Source of the DNA: Paracoccaceae bacterium
Lineage (GTDB): Bacteria; Pseudomonadota; Alphaproteobacteria; Rhodobacterales; Rhodobacteraceae
Assembly: GCA_027013095.1 (NCBI GenBank)
Contig: JALUYI010000025.1
Span: forward strand, 1-61,353
Length of the DNA stretch: 61,353 nt
Reading direction: 5' to 3'
Part shown: one piece after another, positions 1 to 8,733 of the stretch
How the letters are laid out: every line of letters starts with the position of its first letter
Position numbering within the stretch: position 1 is the stretch's first letter
Position numbers and translations under genes: made by a program
The notes under the pieces: model-generated
Told to the model about the DNA's origin: nothing
The model's input: the letters and a program-made list of their open reading frames with translations, nothing else
Databases searched by the model: none

Positions 1-374
1 GAACATTTTGGTCCCTCCAAAGGTTACTGTTCGTTTCCACTTTCATGCCGGTCCGGGGGTTTATGAACTGGGTTTTGCCTCAGAGTTTCCAGCTCGCCGT
101 CTCAACATGCAGCCATATAGCCGGGCATTTGGGGCGACAGTTTGACGGGAAAGCGAAAATCTCGAAAAAATGGTTAATTTTTTGGAAAGAAAATAATATC
201 CATAAAAAACAAGGTATTATGGCGGTATCGCCGGCGGCTTTCTGACGATTTTTTGGGCGGCACGGGCTATTGTGGCAAATTCGCCATAAAATTTGCACTC
301 AAATAGCTGGTTCTTCGGGTTAATCCTTGGCAAATAGTAAACAATAAAGGGAAAAAACGAAAGATCGGGGTGGA
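1..374. other. Upstream region without a recognised gene
   Basis: No open frame here looks like a known protein and no RNA gene is visible. Bases about 140-220 and 300-360 are A/T-rich compared with the rest of the window, as expected for a promoter region in front of the gene starting at 375. I cannot point to a convincing -35/-10 pair. A purine-rich GGGGTGG lies directly in front of the ATG at 375. Confidence 0.5.
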
Positions 375-1196
375 ATGAACAGGCGCATCACAGCGGGTCT
401 TAGGCTGCTGACGGCGGCTGCTCTGCTTGGTACCGCGGCTTTTTCCGCCGAGCCCTTCAAGGATTTCACCTTCAAGACCGTTCGACCTCCGGCGAAAGGG
501 GCCAAGAAGCTGATCACCATTCAGATCGAGCCACCATCAAAAAAGGCCCCCAAGGCGGCTCCCCTAACCAGCACCGCAAGGGGGGGGCCGGTTCTGGAGA
601 CCATGAACGCGTGGTTCTGGGACAAGATCTCGCCCGCGCGTGCCTCCGCCGGACCGGGGCGGTTTACCGAGGCGCTGCGGGTCATCGACGTTGCCCGAGC
701 GGATCAAAAGCCTAAGGTTCCGGCGCTGGCACAGCTACGCCGGATTGCCAATGCGCACGGAACCGATATTCTGTTGGCCACCATCGGCGAAAAGGTGTCG
801 CCGGCGTTGGTTCTGGCCATGATCGCCGTGGCCTCGAGCGGGGATTATGGCGCCCACGCGGGTTTTGCGTTGGCGGACCTGTCAACGGCGACGCCGCGCT
901 CGCCGGCTGAATTCAAACGTGTCGATGCCCCGGACCCGGCGGCGGAAATCAAGGCGGCGGTGGCCCGGATGGGACGGCTGTTGCGGCGCTTTGACCATGA
1001 TCCGATTCTGGCGCTGGCGGCCTATCAGGCCGGGGCAAAGGCGGTCGATGCCAGTGCCGGGGTGCCTCCGGTTGCCCTCAGCCGCGCCTATGTGCCGACG
1101 GTCATTGCCACCTTTCAGGTTGCCCGCACCCTCTGTATCACGCCACCCGAACTTTATTCGGATGGCTGCGTCTTTCTGCCCAAGGAATTGCAATAA
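375..1196 (+). CDS. Degenerate lytic-transglycosylase (SLT)-like exported protein
   Basis: The 273-residue protein starts with a signal-peptide-like segment (residues 1-24, hydrophobic core LLTAAALLGTAA). A low-complexity linker follows, then from about residue 120 an SLT-like region. The helix that normally carries the catalytic glutamate (pattern LxxAVxxxES) reads LAMIAVASSGD, so Glu is replaced by Ser154. The later AAYQAGA segment matches the AAYNAG motif of the family. Lysozyme-fold transglycosylases need that Glu, so this is probably a non-catalytic peptidoglycan- or glycan-binding relative; this is inference. The stop codon TAA (1194-1196) is followed directly by the ATG of the UbiA-family gene, so the two are likely co-transcribed. 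An eight-G run at 580-587 lies inside the gene. Confidence 0.6.
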   Translation: MNRRITAGLRLLTAAALLGTAAFSAEPFKDFTFKTVRPPAKGAKKLITIQIEPPSKKAPKAAPLTSTARGGPVLETMNAWFWDKISPARASAGPGRFTEALRVIDVARADQKPKVPALAQLRRIANAHGTDILLATIGEKVSPALVLAMIAVASSGDYGAHAGFALADLSTATPRSPAEFKRVDAPDPAAEIKAAVARMGRLLRRFDHDPILALAAYQAGAKAVDASAGVPPVALSRAYVPTVIATFQVARTLCITPPELYSDGCVFLPKELQ

Positions 1197-2621
1197 ATGT
1201 CAAGGATCGAACAACTTTCCAAACCTCTGGTGCTGGACGTGGACGGAACCTTTCTGAAAACCGATCTGCTGCTCGAAAGTTTCTGGAGCGCCCTGGGGCG
1301 GGCGCCGCTGGCCTGTTTGCGGGCCTGTCTGCTGGCGTTCTCGAACCGGGCGAGACTAAAGCGTGCGCTGGCGGAGCTGGCGGCACTCAGGATGGATCTG
1401 CTGCCGGTCAATTCCGAAGTGCGCGCGTTGGGGGCGCACTCGGCCAAGCTGGGGCGCAGGGTGGTGCTGGCCTCGGGCTCGGACGAACGGTTGGTCAGCG
1501 CGCTGGCGGCCCAATACGGGATCGAGGGTCCGGTTTTTGCGTCGGACGGCAAGGTCAATTTGACTGGCCAGCGCAAGGCTGACGCGCTGGTACAGGCATT
1601 TGGCGAGGGTGGCTTTGATTATGCCGGAGACGGGATTGTGGACATGCCGGTCTGGGATGTTGCCGAGAACGCGATCATTGTTGGTCACCTGCCGCAGGTG
1701 GCGGCGCGACTGGCGGCCAAGGGCTCGAACGTTGAGGAATTTCGCCGCACTTGGGCGCTGCGCGATCTGCTGCGGGCCATGCGTCCGCACCAGTGGGTCA
1801 AGAATATCCTGCTGTTTCTGCCCCTGATCGCTGCGCATCGCTTTGATCTGGCGGGGATTATGCTGGTTTCTTACGGGGTGGTGGCCTTCAGCGCGGCGGC
1901 CTCCTCGATCTACATTATCAACGATCTGCTTGATCTCGAGGCCGACCGCCTGCATCCGACCAAGCGACGGCGGCCGTTTGCCTCGGGGGCGGTGCCCATC
2001 GTTGCCGGTATGGTGACAGCCGTGGGGCTGGGGGTGTTCGCGCTGGTGCTGGCCTTTTTGCTGGGCTGGGGGATGCTGGGGATCGTTGCGCTTTATATGG
2101 CGCTGTCGCTGGCCTATTCGCTGAAACTGAAACGCCTGCGTTGGGTCGATATTGCGACGCTGGCGGGGCTTTATACCCTGCGGGTGATTGCCGGAGCCAT
2201 TGCCGCACAGGTGATGGCCACCGGGTTTCTGGTCGCCTTCATCTATCCGACGTTCATTGCCCTTGGCTGTGTCAAGCGGCTGACCGAGCTGACTCTGGCC
2301 AAGACCGATGAGCGTCTGCCCGGCCGCGGCTATGGGCGCCCGGATCGCCCCGATCTTCTGAACGTAGCGTGGCTGGGCACATTTGGCGCGGTGCTGGCCT
2401 TTTTCCTTTACAGCTTTACCGAGGCGGCGAGCACCCTTTACGACAGCCGCTGGCAGTTGTGGCTGGCAATTATTCCGATGGCGGGCTGGCTGATCCGGAT
2501 GGTGCTGCTGGGCTGGCGCGGAGAACAGGATTACGACCCGATCGTCTTTGCCATGCGCGACAAATACGGCCTGTCCCTGATCGCGGTCACGCTGGCCCTG
2601 ATGTTCACCGCCACCATCTGA
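1197..2621 (+). CDS. HAD phosphatase-UbiA prenyltransferase fusion (DPPR-synthase-like)
   Basis: 474 residues in two domains. Residues 1-180 are a HAD phosphatase with all four motifs: LDVDGTFLKTD (Asp14, Asp16), LASGSDE, GQRKAD and YAGDGIVDMPVW. Residues 190-474 are a polytopic UbiA domain with NDLLDLEADRLHPTKRRRP (NDxxDxxxD prenyl-diphosphate/Mg site) and KRLTEL...RGYG, as in Rv3806c-type decaprenyl-phosphate 5-phosphoribosyltransferases. In mycobacteria the UbiA enzyme makes decaprenylphosphoryl-5-phosphoribose and a separate phosphatase removes the 5-phosphate. Here the fused HAD could do the second step. The facing DprE1/DprE2-like genes support this. AAGGA about 11 bases before the ATG is the ribosome site, inside the preceding gene. 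The exact prenyl and sugar substrates are inferred. Confidence 0.82.
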   Translation: MSRIEQLSKPLVLDVDGTFLKTDLLLESFWSALGRAPLACLRACLLAFSNRARLKRALAELAALRMDLLPVNSEVRALGAHSAKLGRRVVLASGSDERLVSALAAQYGIEGPVFASDGKVNLTGQRKADALVQAFGEGGFDYAGDGIVDMPVWDVAENAIIVGHLPQVAARLAAKGSNVEEFRRTWALRDLLRAMRPHQWVKNILLFLPLIAAHRFDLAGIMLVSYGVVAFSAAASSIYIINDLLDLEADRLHPTKRRRPFASGAVPIVAGMVTAVGLGVFALVLAFLLGWGMLGIVALYMALSLAYSLKLKRLRWVDIATLAGLYTLRVIAGAIAAQVMATGFLVAFIYPTFIALGCVKRLTELTLAKTDERLPGRGYGRPDRPDLLNVAWLGTFGAVLAFFLYSFTEAASTLYDSRWQLWLAIIPMAGWLIRMVLLGWRGEQDYDPIVFAMRDKYGLSLIAVTLALMFTATI

Positions 2622-2652
2622 GCGGGCGTGCCGGCATGGCGCAGCGCAACGC

Positions 2653-3390
2653 TCAGATCGACATTTTCTTGAACATGTTTTCCGGGATCGCGCGGATGAT
2701 CAGCATGATCCAACGCCAGAAAAATGGCGTGTAGATGACATTCTTTTTCTTGTTCACCGCAGTCAGGATGTCGGTTGCGACCATCTCCGGGCTGGCCACA
2801 AGAAACATGCCGGGCAGTCCCCATGTCATGGCGGTATCGACAAAGCCGGGCTTTACCGTGACCACATGGCCGCCGGATCGCGTCAGGCGGTTGCGCAGGC
2901 CCGACAGATAGGTTGCAAAGCCCGCTTTGGCGGCGCCGTAAACATAATTCCCCACGCGGCCGCGGTCTCCGGCGACCGAGGCGACCCCGACGACGCAGCC
3001 GCTGTGGCGGGCCTCCATCAGGGGGGCAAATTCCTGCAAGAAACGGGCTGGTCCGGTAAAGCTGTCCTCGATGGTGCCATTGACGAGGGCAGGGGTCTTG
3101 TCAATGTCGGACTGCTCGGGCATCGAGCCGACAAAGACGGCGACGTTGAGGGTTCCGTCGGCCTCGGCAAGGCGCGCACAGATGCGGGCAAAACCGGCGG
3201 GCTTGCGAGCGTCAAAGGTGAGCGTTTCGGCAATTTCAGCGCCCCGCGTGGCGCAATCGGCGGCGCTGCGGGCCAGATCGTCCATGTCGCGCCCAGCCAG
3301 AAAGACATTGGCGCCGTCGCTGGCTACCTTGCGGGCAAAGGCGCGGGCTATGGCTGAACTTGCGCCGAGGATAAGCCAGTTCTGGGTCAT
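2653..3390 (-). CDS. DprE2-like short-chain dehydrogenase
   Basis: 245-residue SDR. The N-terminal LILGASSAIARAFA is the nucleotide-binding glycine motif. Catalytic Ser (GVASVAGDRG) and YxxxK (YVYGAAKAG) are present, and the basic, hydrophobic C-terminal tail (WRWIMLIIRAIPENMFKKM) could lie on the membrane. In mycobacteria DprE2 reduces decaprenylphosphoryl-2-keto-ribose to the arabinose epimer with NADH, working with DprE1. The start codon overlaps the stop of the DprE1-like gene by four bases (ATGA), so the two are translationally coupled. A general SDR role cannot be ruled out from this sequence alone, but the partner gene makes the DprE2 assignment the best one. Confidence 0.75.
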   Translation of the reverse strand: MTQNWLILGASSAIARAFARKVASDGANVFLAGRDMDDLARSAADCATRGAEIAETLTFDARKPAGFARICARLAEADGTLNVAVFVGSMPEQSDIDKTPALVNGTIEDSFTGPARFLQEFAPLMEARHSGCVVGVASVAGDRGRVGNYVYGAAKAGFATYLSGLRNRLTRSGGHVVTVKPGFVDTAMTWGLPGMFLVASPEMVATDILTAVNKKKNVIYTPFFWRWIMLIIRAIPENMFKKMSI

Positions 3391-4709
3391 GTTCTGCTCC
3401 TCAGGTTCAGGCGGCGCACCAGATCGGTTTCAAACACCCGCCCGGGATCGGCGGCATTCGCAACGCGGGCAAAATCGGGTTGCTCGTCATACATTTGCAA
3501 GGCCGAGTCCGGGCGCATCAGGGCGTCCTTGGCCAGATAGATCCGCCCGCCCGCCGCCAGTGTGACCTCTTCAAGGGCGTGCAAGAGACCGGGTGTCTCG
3601 GGGCGGTTGGCAAAGTCGATGGCAAGGGTAAACCCCTCCATCGGAAAAGACATCATGCCGCCGCGCCCGGCGCCCAGACGTTTCAGGACCGCCAAGGGCG
3701 AGGCCAGACCCGAGCGGGCGATGCGCTGCATCATCTGCGAGATACTGTCCCGGGCACTGACCGCGGGCACAACACATTGGAACTGATAGAACCCGGCCTT
3801 ACCATAGAGACGGTTCCAGTGGCCGATCCGGTCCAGCGGAAAAAAGAAGTCGTCCAGCGTGCGGTGTCGCTGTCGTCCCTCGGGGGGCACGCGGCGGAAA
3901 TAGGCGCTGTTGAACAGCCGCACGACCGGCGGAGAAAGGGCAAAGCCCGGCGCGTCAAAAGGCACCGAGCGGCGGTTTTTCATGCGTTGCGGCGCGCTGT
4001 GGGGCAGGTATTCTCCCTCTTCCAGAATTCCGCGCCCCATCTGTCGGCCCCGCGCTGCCGCGTCGATCCAGCCGACGCTGTAGGTGGCGCTTGAGGCCTC
4101 CAGCATGGACATGAACTCTTCCAGATTATCGGCGCGACTTTCGCGCACATCAAGAAGGGGCGCGCCCCCCTCGCTCAGGCGGAGCTCGGCAGCCAGAATG
4201 ATCCCGGTCTGGCCCAGCCCGCCAATGGTGGCGCGAAACAGTTCGGGGTGGCTTTTTTCGGTGATCTGGCGCACCCGGCCACTGGGGCCCATCAGGTCGA
4301 TTGAATGCACATGCTGGCCGAAACTGCCGACAAGATGGTGGCTTTTGCCGTGGACGTCATTGGCGATACAGCCGCCAAGGGTCGCCAGCCCCGTGCCCGG
4401 CAGAACCGGCACAGCAAAGCCGCGGGGGGCAAAGATGCGGGCGATATCGCCGACCATGGCACCGGCTTCGGCCTTGAGAATACCGCTTGACGGAGCAAAG
4501 GCGATCAGCCGGTCAAGGCGGGTCATGTCCATTACCGGCCCGGCCCCGTTCAGCGCCGCATCGCCATAGGATCTGCGGTTGCCAATGGCCGGTCCCGCGG
4601 CCTCTTTCAGGGTTGTCCTGAGGGCACTGACGCGCTCGGGGCGCGCGATGTCGCCATGTGCCTTGACCGCCCGGCCCCAGCCGGAATACTCAGCTGTTTT
4701 CCAACGCAT
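3387..4709 (-). CDS. DprE1-like FAD-dependent polyprenylphosphoryl-ribose oxidase
   Basis: 440 residues. The start at 4709 (MRWKTAEYSGWG) is preferred because the family begins here and longer versions run into the neighbouring gene. The FAD-binding PCMH domain shows RRSYGDAALN, VLPGTGLATLGG and CIANDVHGKSHH. The C-terminal substrate domain has VLKRLGAGRGGMMSFPMEGF and GGRIYLAKDALM, the latter carrying the Lys equivalent to the catalytic Lys418 of mycobacterial DprE1. The Cys387 targeted by benzothiazinones is not conserved (TLAIDF in place of the Cys-containing motif). Predicted reaction: oxidation of polyprenylphosphoryl-ribose at C2. It overlaps the flippase-like gene upstream by 20 bases and the DprE2-like gene by 4. 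Confidence 0.8.
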   Translation of the reverse strand: MRWKTAEYSGWGRAVKAHGDIARPERVSALRTTLKEAAGPAIGNRRSYGDAALNGAGPVMDMTRLDRLIAFAPSSGILKAEAGAMVGDIARIFAPRGFAVPVLPGTGLATLGGCIANDVHGKSHHLVGSFGQHVHSIDLMGPSGRVRQITEKSHPELFRATIGGLGQTGIILAAELRLSEGGAPLLDVRESRADNLEEFMSMLEASSATYSVGWIDAAARGRQMGRGILEEGEYLPHSAPQRMKNRRSVPFDAPGFALSPPVVRLFNSAYFRRVPPEGRQRHRTLDDFFFPLDRIGHWNRLYGKAGFYQFQCVVPAVSARDSISQMMQRIARSGLASPLAVLKRLGAGRGGMMSFPMEGFTLAIDFANRPETPGLLHALEEVTLAAGGRIYLAKDALMRPDSALQMYDEQPDFARVANAADPGRVFETDLVRRLNLRSRT

Positions 4710-5655
4710 GGTTTTTCCTTGTTGCAACGCCCTCGGCAAAGGGAAAGATGATGACCCCAAGGCCGATGGCAAACCAGAGGGTGGTCATTCGGATGATCGC
4801 GGTTGCCGGGATGCTGGCCTCAAGTGGCACGCCCTCCAGCGTCAGCAGGCCAATCATCGCCGCTTCGGCGCCGCCGATCCCGCCGGGCATTCCGGTGGCG
4901 CCGCCGGTCATCATCGAAAACAGAAAAATGGCGACCGCCTGCCAGAGCGGCAGATTTACCCCCAGCCAGCCCAGTAGCAGGTGAAAAGCAAAGCCCTCGG
5001 CCATCCAGCCCAGCCCACCCAGCACCAGCGCCGGGAAAACGAGGCTGGCCCGCGAAAAGGGTTTCAGCGCCCGCGCCGCCCGGCGCAGGCGGACGAACAG
5101 GCGCGGTTTTCGCCCGATGACGCGATAGAGTGCATCGACCACACCGGCAAACAGGCCGGGGCGGGTGGCGATCAGGGCGATCACGACCGCCAGCAGCGCA
5201 ACCGGCAGTCCGCCGGAAATTCCCGCCGAACTGGCCGCCAGCGCCAGCGCCAGCAGCAGCCCGGTCGAGGCCAGATCGCCGGCCCGATCCACAAGGATCA
5301 GGGGCGCCAGAGTTTCAAGCGGGGCTCCGCTCTCGCGCGCGATCCAGCGCATGCGCACGGCCTCGCCCACCCGCGCCGGTGTCATGGTCAGGGCAAAGCC
5401 GCCGAAATAATGTCGCAAGACCTGCAGCAGCCCCATCCGCAACCCCAGTGTTTTGGTGTAGAGAAACCAGCGCAGCGCCCGAAGAATATAGTTCAGCAAA
5501 GAAAGTGCCAGCAGAGCCACGGCCTGCATCAGCGACAGCGTGGACATCTGTCCCCAGATATCCTCGCCGCTGGCCGCCCAGAGGGCGAGACCGGCAAAGA
5601 CCAGAAATATGGCAAACACGATGACGGATGTGCGTATGTTATGAAGTCCCACCAT
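4690..5655 (-). CDS. Flippase-like integral membrane protein (LPG synthase TM family)
   Basis: 321 residues with about seven to eight hydrophobic spans and the family signature LNYILRALRWFLYTKTLG near residue 53. Further signatures are GGFALTMTPARVGE and, near the C-terminus, GGATGMPGGIGGAEAAM. This is the membrane half of lysylphosphatidylglycerol synthases, often found alone as a presumed lipid-linked-sugar flippase. It is first in a three-gene minus-strand operon with the DprE1- and DprE2-like genes. A role in moving polyprenyl-phosphate-pentose across the inner membrane is therefore a reasonable inference, not shown by the sequence. Confidence 0.75.
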   Translation of the reverse strand: MVGLHNIRTSVIVFAIFLVFAGLALWAASGEDIWGQMSTLSLMQAVALLALSLLNYILRALRWFLYTKTLGLRMGLLQVLRHYFGGFALTMTPARVGEAVRMRWIARESGAPLETLAPLILVDRAGDLASTGLLLALALAASSAGISGGLPVALLAVVIALIATRPGLFAGVVDALYRVIGRKPRLFVRLRRAARALKPFSRASLVFPALVLGGLGWMAEGFAFHLLLGWLGVNLPLWQAVAIFLFSMMTGGATGMPGGIGGAEAAMIGLLTLEGVPLEASIPATAIIRMTTLWFAIGLGVIIFPFAEGVATRKNHALENS

Positions 5656-5743
5656 AGGGGCGTGCTAGCGTGGTAAAATGGCAGAATAAAGGCCGGTTTA
5701 CGAACAATCTGTGCGATTTTTCAATATTGATGCAAAAACAGGG

Positions 5744-6139
5744 CTATTCCCGCGGTGGGACCGGGGTCTTGTTGCCCTCGTCATCAAGCGCGACAAAGGT
5801 GAACACCCCCTCGGTCACGTTCAGCAGATCATGGCTGAGCTTGCGCTCGACCCACGCCTGAATGTTGACCGCCATCGAGGTGCGCCCGACCCGTACGACC
5901 TTGCAGTAGACCGCCAGAATATCTCCGACGCTGACCGGCTTGAGAAAACTCATGGCCTCGATTCCAACGGTTGCAACCCGGGTGCGGGCATGATCCGCCG
6001 CGGCAATCCCGCCTGCGATGTCCATCTGGCTGAGAACCCAGCCGCCGAAAATGTCGCCGGCGGTGTTGGTGTCTGCGGGCATGGCCACGGTGCGGATGGT
6101 CAGGTCGCCTTGGGGGGTGTTGGGTTGAGGCACGCTCAT
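5744..6139 (-). CDS. Hotdog-fold acyl-CoA thioesterase (YciA type)
   Basis: 131 residues, a single hotdog domain. It carries the YciA/acyl-CoA-hydrolase signature PADTNTAGDIFGGWVLSQMD followed by a catalytic-region Asp, and VGDILAVYCKVVRVGRTSM on the central strand. The length fits this class (about 130 residues). It hydrolyses acyl-CoA to free acid and CoA; the preferred acyl chain cannot be read from the sequence. Its ATG shares one base with the stop of the upstream acetyltransferase gene (TGATG), so the two are coupled. Confidence 0.85.
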   Translation of the reverse strand: MSVPQPNTPQGDLTIRTVAMPADTNTAGDIFGGWVLSQMDIAGGIAAADHARTRVATVGIEAMSFLKPVSVGDILAVYCKVVRVGRTSMAVNIQAWVERKLSHDLLNVTEGVFTFVALDDEGNKTPVPPRE

Positions 6140-6615
6140 CAGGCGACCGAGGCGGCAAGGGTCAGGTTTTTTTGCATGACAAAGACGCTCTTTTCCCCCA
6201 GAGGTGCAGTGTCCGCGACCTCCCAGCCGTGCGAAAAATAGACCGCCGGCGTTTCGGTCAGCAAATAGATGCGCTGGTCGCCCCCGCTGGCAGCATAAGC
6301 CTCGATATGCCGGATCAGCGCCCCGGCGATTCCCCGATCGCGATGGGCCGGGTCGACCACCAGACTGGACAGCCACGGCGTAAGATGCTGAAGCGTGTCG
6401 ATCCCCTCATGTTCGAGCAGCCAGACCATGCCGGCCGGAACACCGTCCTCGAGGGCAACAAAGACCTCGTCCGTGGGATGCGCCTCGATTCGGGCGTATT
6501 CCTCCTCCCAGTCGGCAATGGTAAAGCCGGCAACGGCGCCCCACTCCGCATCGGCCCAGCGAATGCATGTCTCGCGGGCTGTCGGAACTTCGGAGAGGGG
6601 ACGTATGATCGGCAT
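6139..6615 (-). CDS. GNAT-family N-acetyltransferase
   Basis: 158 residues starting at the ATG at 6615 (MPIIRPLSEVP); a TTG 33 bases further out is less likely. The acetyl-CoA-binding motif A region reads LVVDPAHRDRGIAGALI, followed by a helix and the C-terminal strands (TETPAVYFSHGWEVA). The substrate is unknown. It is the first gene of a two-gene unit with the thioesterase. Confidence 0.8.
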   Translation of the reverse strand: MPIIRPLSEVPTARETCIRWADAEWGAVAGFTIADWEEEYARIEAHPTDEVFVALEDGVPAGMVWLLEHEGIDTLQHLTPWLSSLVVDPAHRDRGIAGALIRHIEAYAASGGDQRIYLLTETPAVYFSHGWEVADTAPLGEKSVFVMQKNLTLAASVA

Positions 6616-6735
6616 GATAGAGCGCTGGGGTTTCAGGACGGGTACCAAACCAGCCTACCATAGCTTTGCGCCACAGTGTATAAGCTGTGTGCAGGAACGT
6701 GGGCTGTGTTGCCCCTATGCCAGACAGGAGACAGG

Positions 6736-6990
6736 ATGACCGGGTTGAGCTCTCTTTGTGACGGGCGGATCTTTACCGTAAGGGTCACCCCAAAGGCGTC
6801 GCGCAACGAGGTCAAGGTCGATCCCGACGGGCGGGCCGATCTGCGGGTTTACGTGACCAAGGTCCCCGAGGGGGGCAAGGCAAATGCGGCGGTTCTGAAA
6901 CTGTTGTCAAAGGCCCTTGGTGTGCCCAAGACTCGAATCGAGTTGGTGCGCGGCGGATCCGGGCGAGACAAGCAGTTTCGTGTGGTTTGA
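6736..6990 (+). CDS. DUF167 / YggU-family protein
   Basis: 84 residues. The start at 6736 is chosen because AGGAG (6726-6730) sits 5 bases in front of it. The family core is clear: RVTPKASRNEV, VPEGGKANAAVLKLLSKALGV and ELVRGGSGRDKQFRV. This small alpha/beta fold is widespread in bacteria and archaea; no biochemical role is established. It is divergent from the GNAT gene. Confidence 0.85.
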   Translation: MTGLSSLCDGRIFTVRVTPKASRNEVKVDPDGRADLRVYVTKVPEGGKANAAVLKLLSKALGVPKTRIELVRGGSGRDKQFRVV

Positions 6991-7012
6991 TCCCAAAAGG
7001 AGGGGCTACGCC

Positions 7013-7246
7013 CTAATCACGGGCGAACTGATAGCTGCCTTCCGGCAGGTCCAGCGCTGCCTGAAGGTCGCGCAGTTGTGCCATTGAAAAGGTGATTTTC
7101 TGCACGCGGTCGTTGCGAGGATCGTATTGGGTCAGGGTCACGCAAGAGGCAAAGGCGCTGACGGTTATATCCTCTTGCAGCGGCACGTCGCCGTCGTCAA
7201 TCAGGGTCACGACACTGGCGTCAAATTCGTGTTCTATGGTAAACAT
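7013..7246 (-). CDS. Small conserved-type hypothetical protein
   Basis: 77 residues from the ATG at 7246 (MFTIEHEFDASVVTLIDD). It is acidic, with no signal peptide or membrane span and no motif I recognise. Codon use matches the neighbours and it lies 43 bases downstream of rimO on the same strand, so it could be the last gene of that unit. The coding call rests on frame length and composition only. Confidence 0.55.
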   Translation of the reverse strand: MFTIEHEFDASVVTLIDDGDVPLQEDITVSAFASCVTLTQYDPRNDRVQKITFSMAQLRDLQAALDLPEGSYQFARD

Positions 7247-7289
7247 GCCAAAACAGTAGCGATTGTCGGTGTTTTGGGCAATGGGGGCC

Positions 7290-8672
7290 TTAACCGGCCC
7301 CAAGCGGGGTTCCCCAGAGGTCATAATCGCTGGTTTCATCCACCTGAACGGTCAGGATGTCGCCGGGGTTCAGCCCCTGAAAATGGCTGTCGATAAAGAG
7401 GTTTCCGTCGATCTCGGGGGCATCGGCAGTCGTGCGACAGGTTGCACCTCGGGCGTCCACCGCATCAACGATCACCTGCAGGTTCTGCCCCAGCTTTTCC
7501 GCCAGTTTGGCCTTGGAAATGGCCTGTGCCCGGGCCATGAAGCGATCCCAGCGCTCTTGTTTCACCGGCTCGGGAATATGGTCGGGCAGAGCATTGGCGC
7601 GCGCCCCGGCGACGTTCTCGTATTGAAAGCAGCCGACGCGATCCAGTTTTGCCTCGTCCAGCCAGTCCAGAAGATGCTGAAACTCGGCCTCGGTCTCGCC
7701 GGGGTAGCCGACGATAAAGGTCGAACGCAGGGTGATACCGGGGCAGATCTTGCGCCATTCCGCGATTTCCTCCAGCGTTTTTGCACTGGCCGCAGGACGC
7801 GCCATGCGTTTGAGGACATCCGGGTGGCTGTGCTGAAACGGGATATCGAGGTAGGGCAGCACGCCGCTGTTCCGGTCAGCCATCAGCGGGATCAGCGCCC
7901 GCACATGCGGGTAAGGATAGATATAATGCAGCCGGACCCAGACCCCCAGTGTGCCCAGATCGCGGGCCAGATCGGTGATATGGGCGCGGTGCCCCCTCGC
8001 GGTCGCGTGCTTCAGGTCCAGACCATAGGCCGAGCTGTCCTGCGAGATCACCAGCATCTCGCGCACCCCACTGTCCACCAGCGCCTCGGCCTCTTTCAGA
8101 ATCGCATGTGCGGGGCGGCTGACGAGGCGCCCGCGCATGTCCGGGATAATGCAGAACCGGCAATGGTGGTTACAGCCCTCCGAGATTTTCAGATAGGCAT
8201 AGTGGCGCGGGGTCAGGCGCACGCCACTGGCGGGCAGAAGGTCTATGAACGGGTCGGGGTCGGGTGGCAGCGCAGCATGGACCGCGTCCAGAACGGCCTC
8301 GGTCTGATGTGGGCCGGTGACGGCCAGAACACTGGGGTGGGCGCCGGTGATGAACTCGGGCGCGGCCCCGAGGCACCCGGTCACGATCACTCGGCCGTTT
8401 TCAGCCAGTGCTTCGGAAATCGCGCTCAGGCTTTCGGCCTTGGCGCTGTCCAGAAATCCGCAGGTGTTGACGATCACGACGCCAGCGCCGGCGTAATCGG
8501 GGCTGATGGCGTAACCCTCGGCGCTGAGGCGCGTCAGGATGCGCTCGCTGTCCACCAACGCCTTTGGGCAGCCGAGGCTGACCATGCCGATCGTTGGCTG
8601 TCCGGGGCGTGGGGCCTGAGGGATGCGGGCGCGGGCGAGGTCGGGTCGCAGGTCTGGTGGGTTCTGGCTCAT
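7290..8672 (-). CDS. rimO: Ribosomal protein S12 methylthiotransferase RimO
   Basis: 460 residues from the ATG at 8672 ([10 protein letters not shown]). The N-terminal UPF0004 domain has its three cluster cysteines, Cys35 (SLGCPKA), Cys71 ([10 protein letters not shown]) and Cys100 (TGCLG). The radical-SAM motif CNHHCRFC gives Cys167, Cys171 and Cys174, and a C-terminal TRAM domain ends the protein. It adds a methylthio group to an aspartate of ribosomal protein S12 using two 4Fe-4S clusters and SAM. The [12 protein letters not shown] and [13 protein letters not shown] signatures favour RimO over MiaB. Confidence 0.95.
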   Translation of the reverse strand: MSQNPPDLRPDLARARIPQAPRPGQPTIGMVSLGCPKALVDSERILTRLSAEGYAISPDYAGAGVVIVNTCGFLDSAKAESLSAISEALAENGRVIVTGCLGAAPEFITGAHPSVLAVTGPHQTEAVLDAVHAALPPDPDPFIDLLPASGVRLTPRHYAYLKISEGCNHHCRFCIIPDMRGRLVSRPAHAILKEAEALVDSGVREMLVISQDSSAYGLDLKHATARGHRAHITDLARDLGTLGVWVRLHYIYPYPHVRALIPLMADRNSGVLPYLDIPFQHSHPDVLKRMARPAASAKTLEEIAEWRKICPGITLRSTFIVGYPGETEAEFQHLLDWLDEAKLDRVGCFQYENVAGARANALPDHIPEPVKQERWDRFMARAQAISKAKLAEKLGQNLQVIVDAVDARGATCRTTADAPEIDGNLFIDSHFQGLNPGDILTVQVDETSDYDLWGTPLGAG

Positions 8673-8733
8673 GGCCGAGGTATAGGCGAGGCGGGCCTGC
8701 GCAACAAGCGCCGACATCCGCTCAGGGAGCGGC

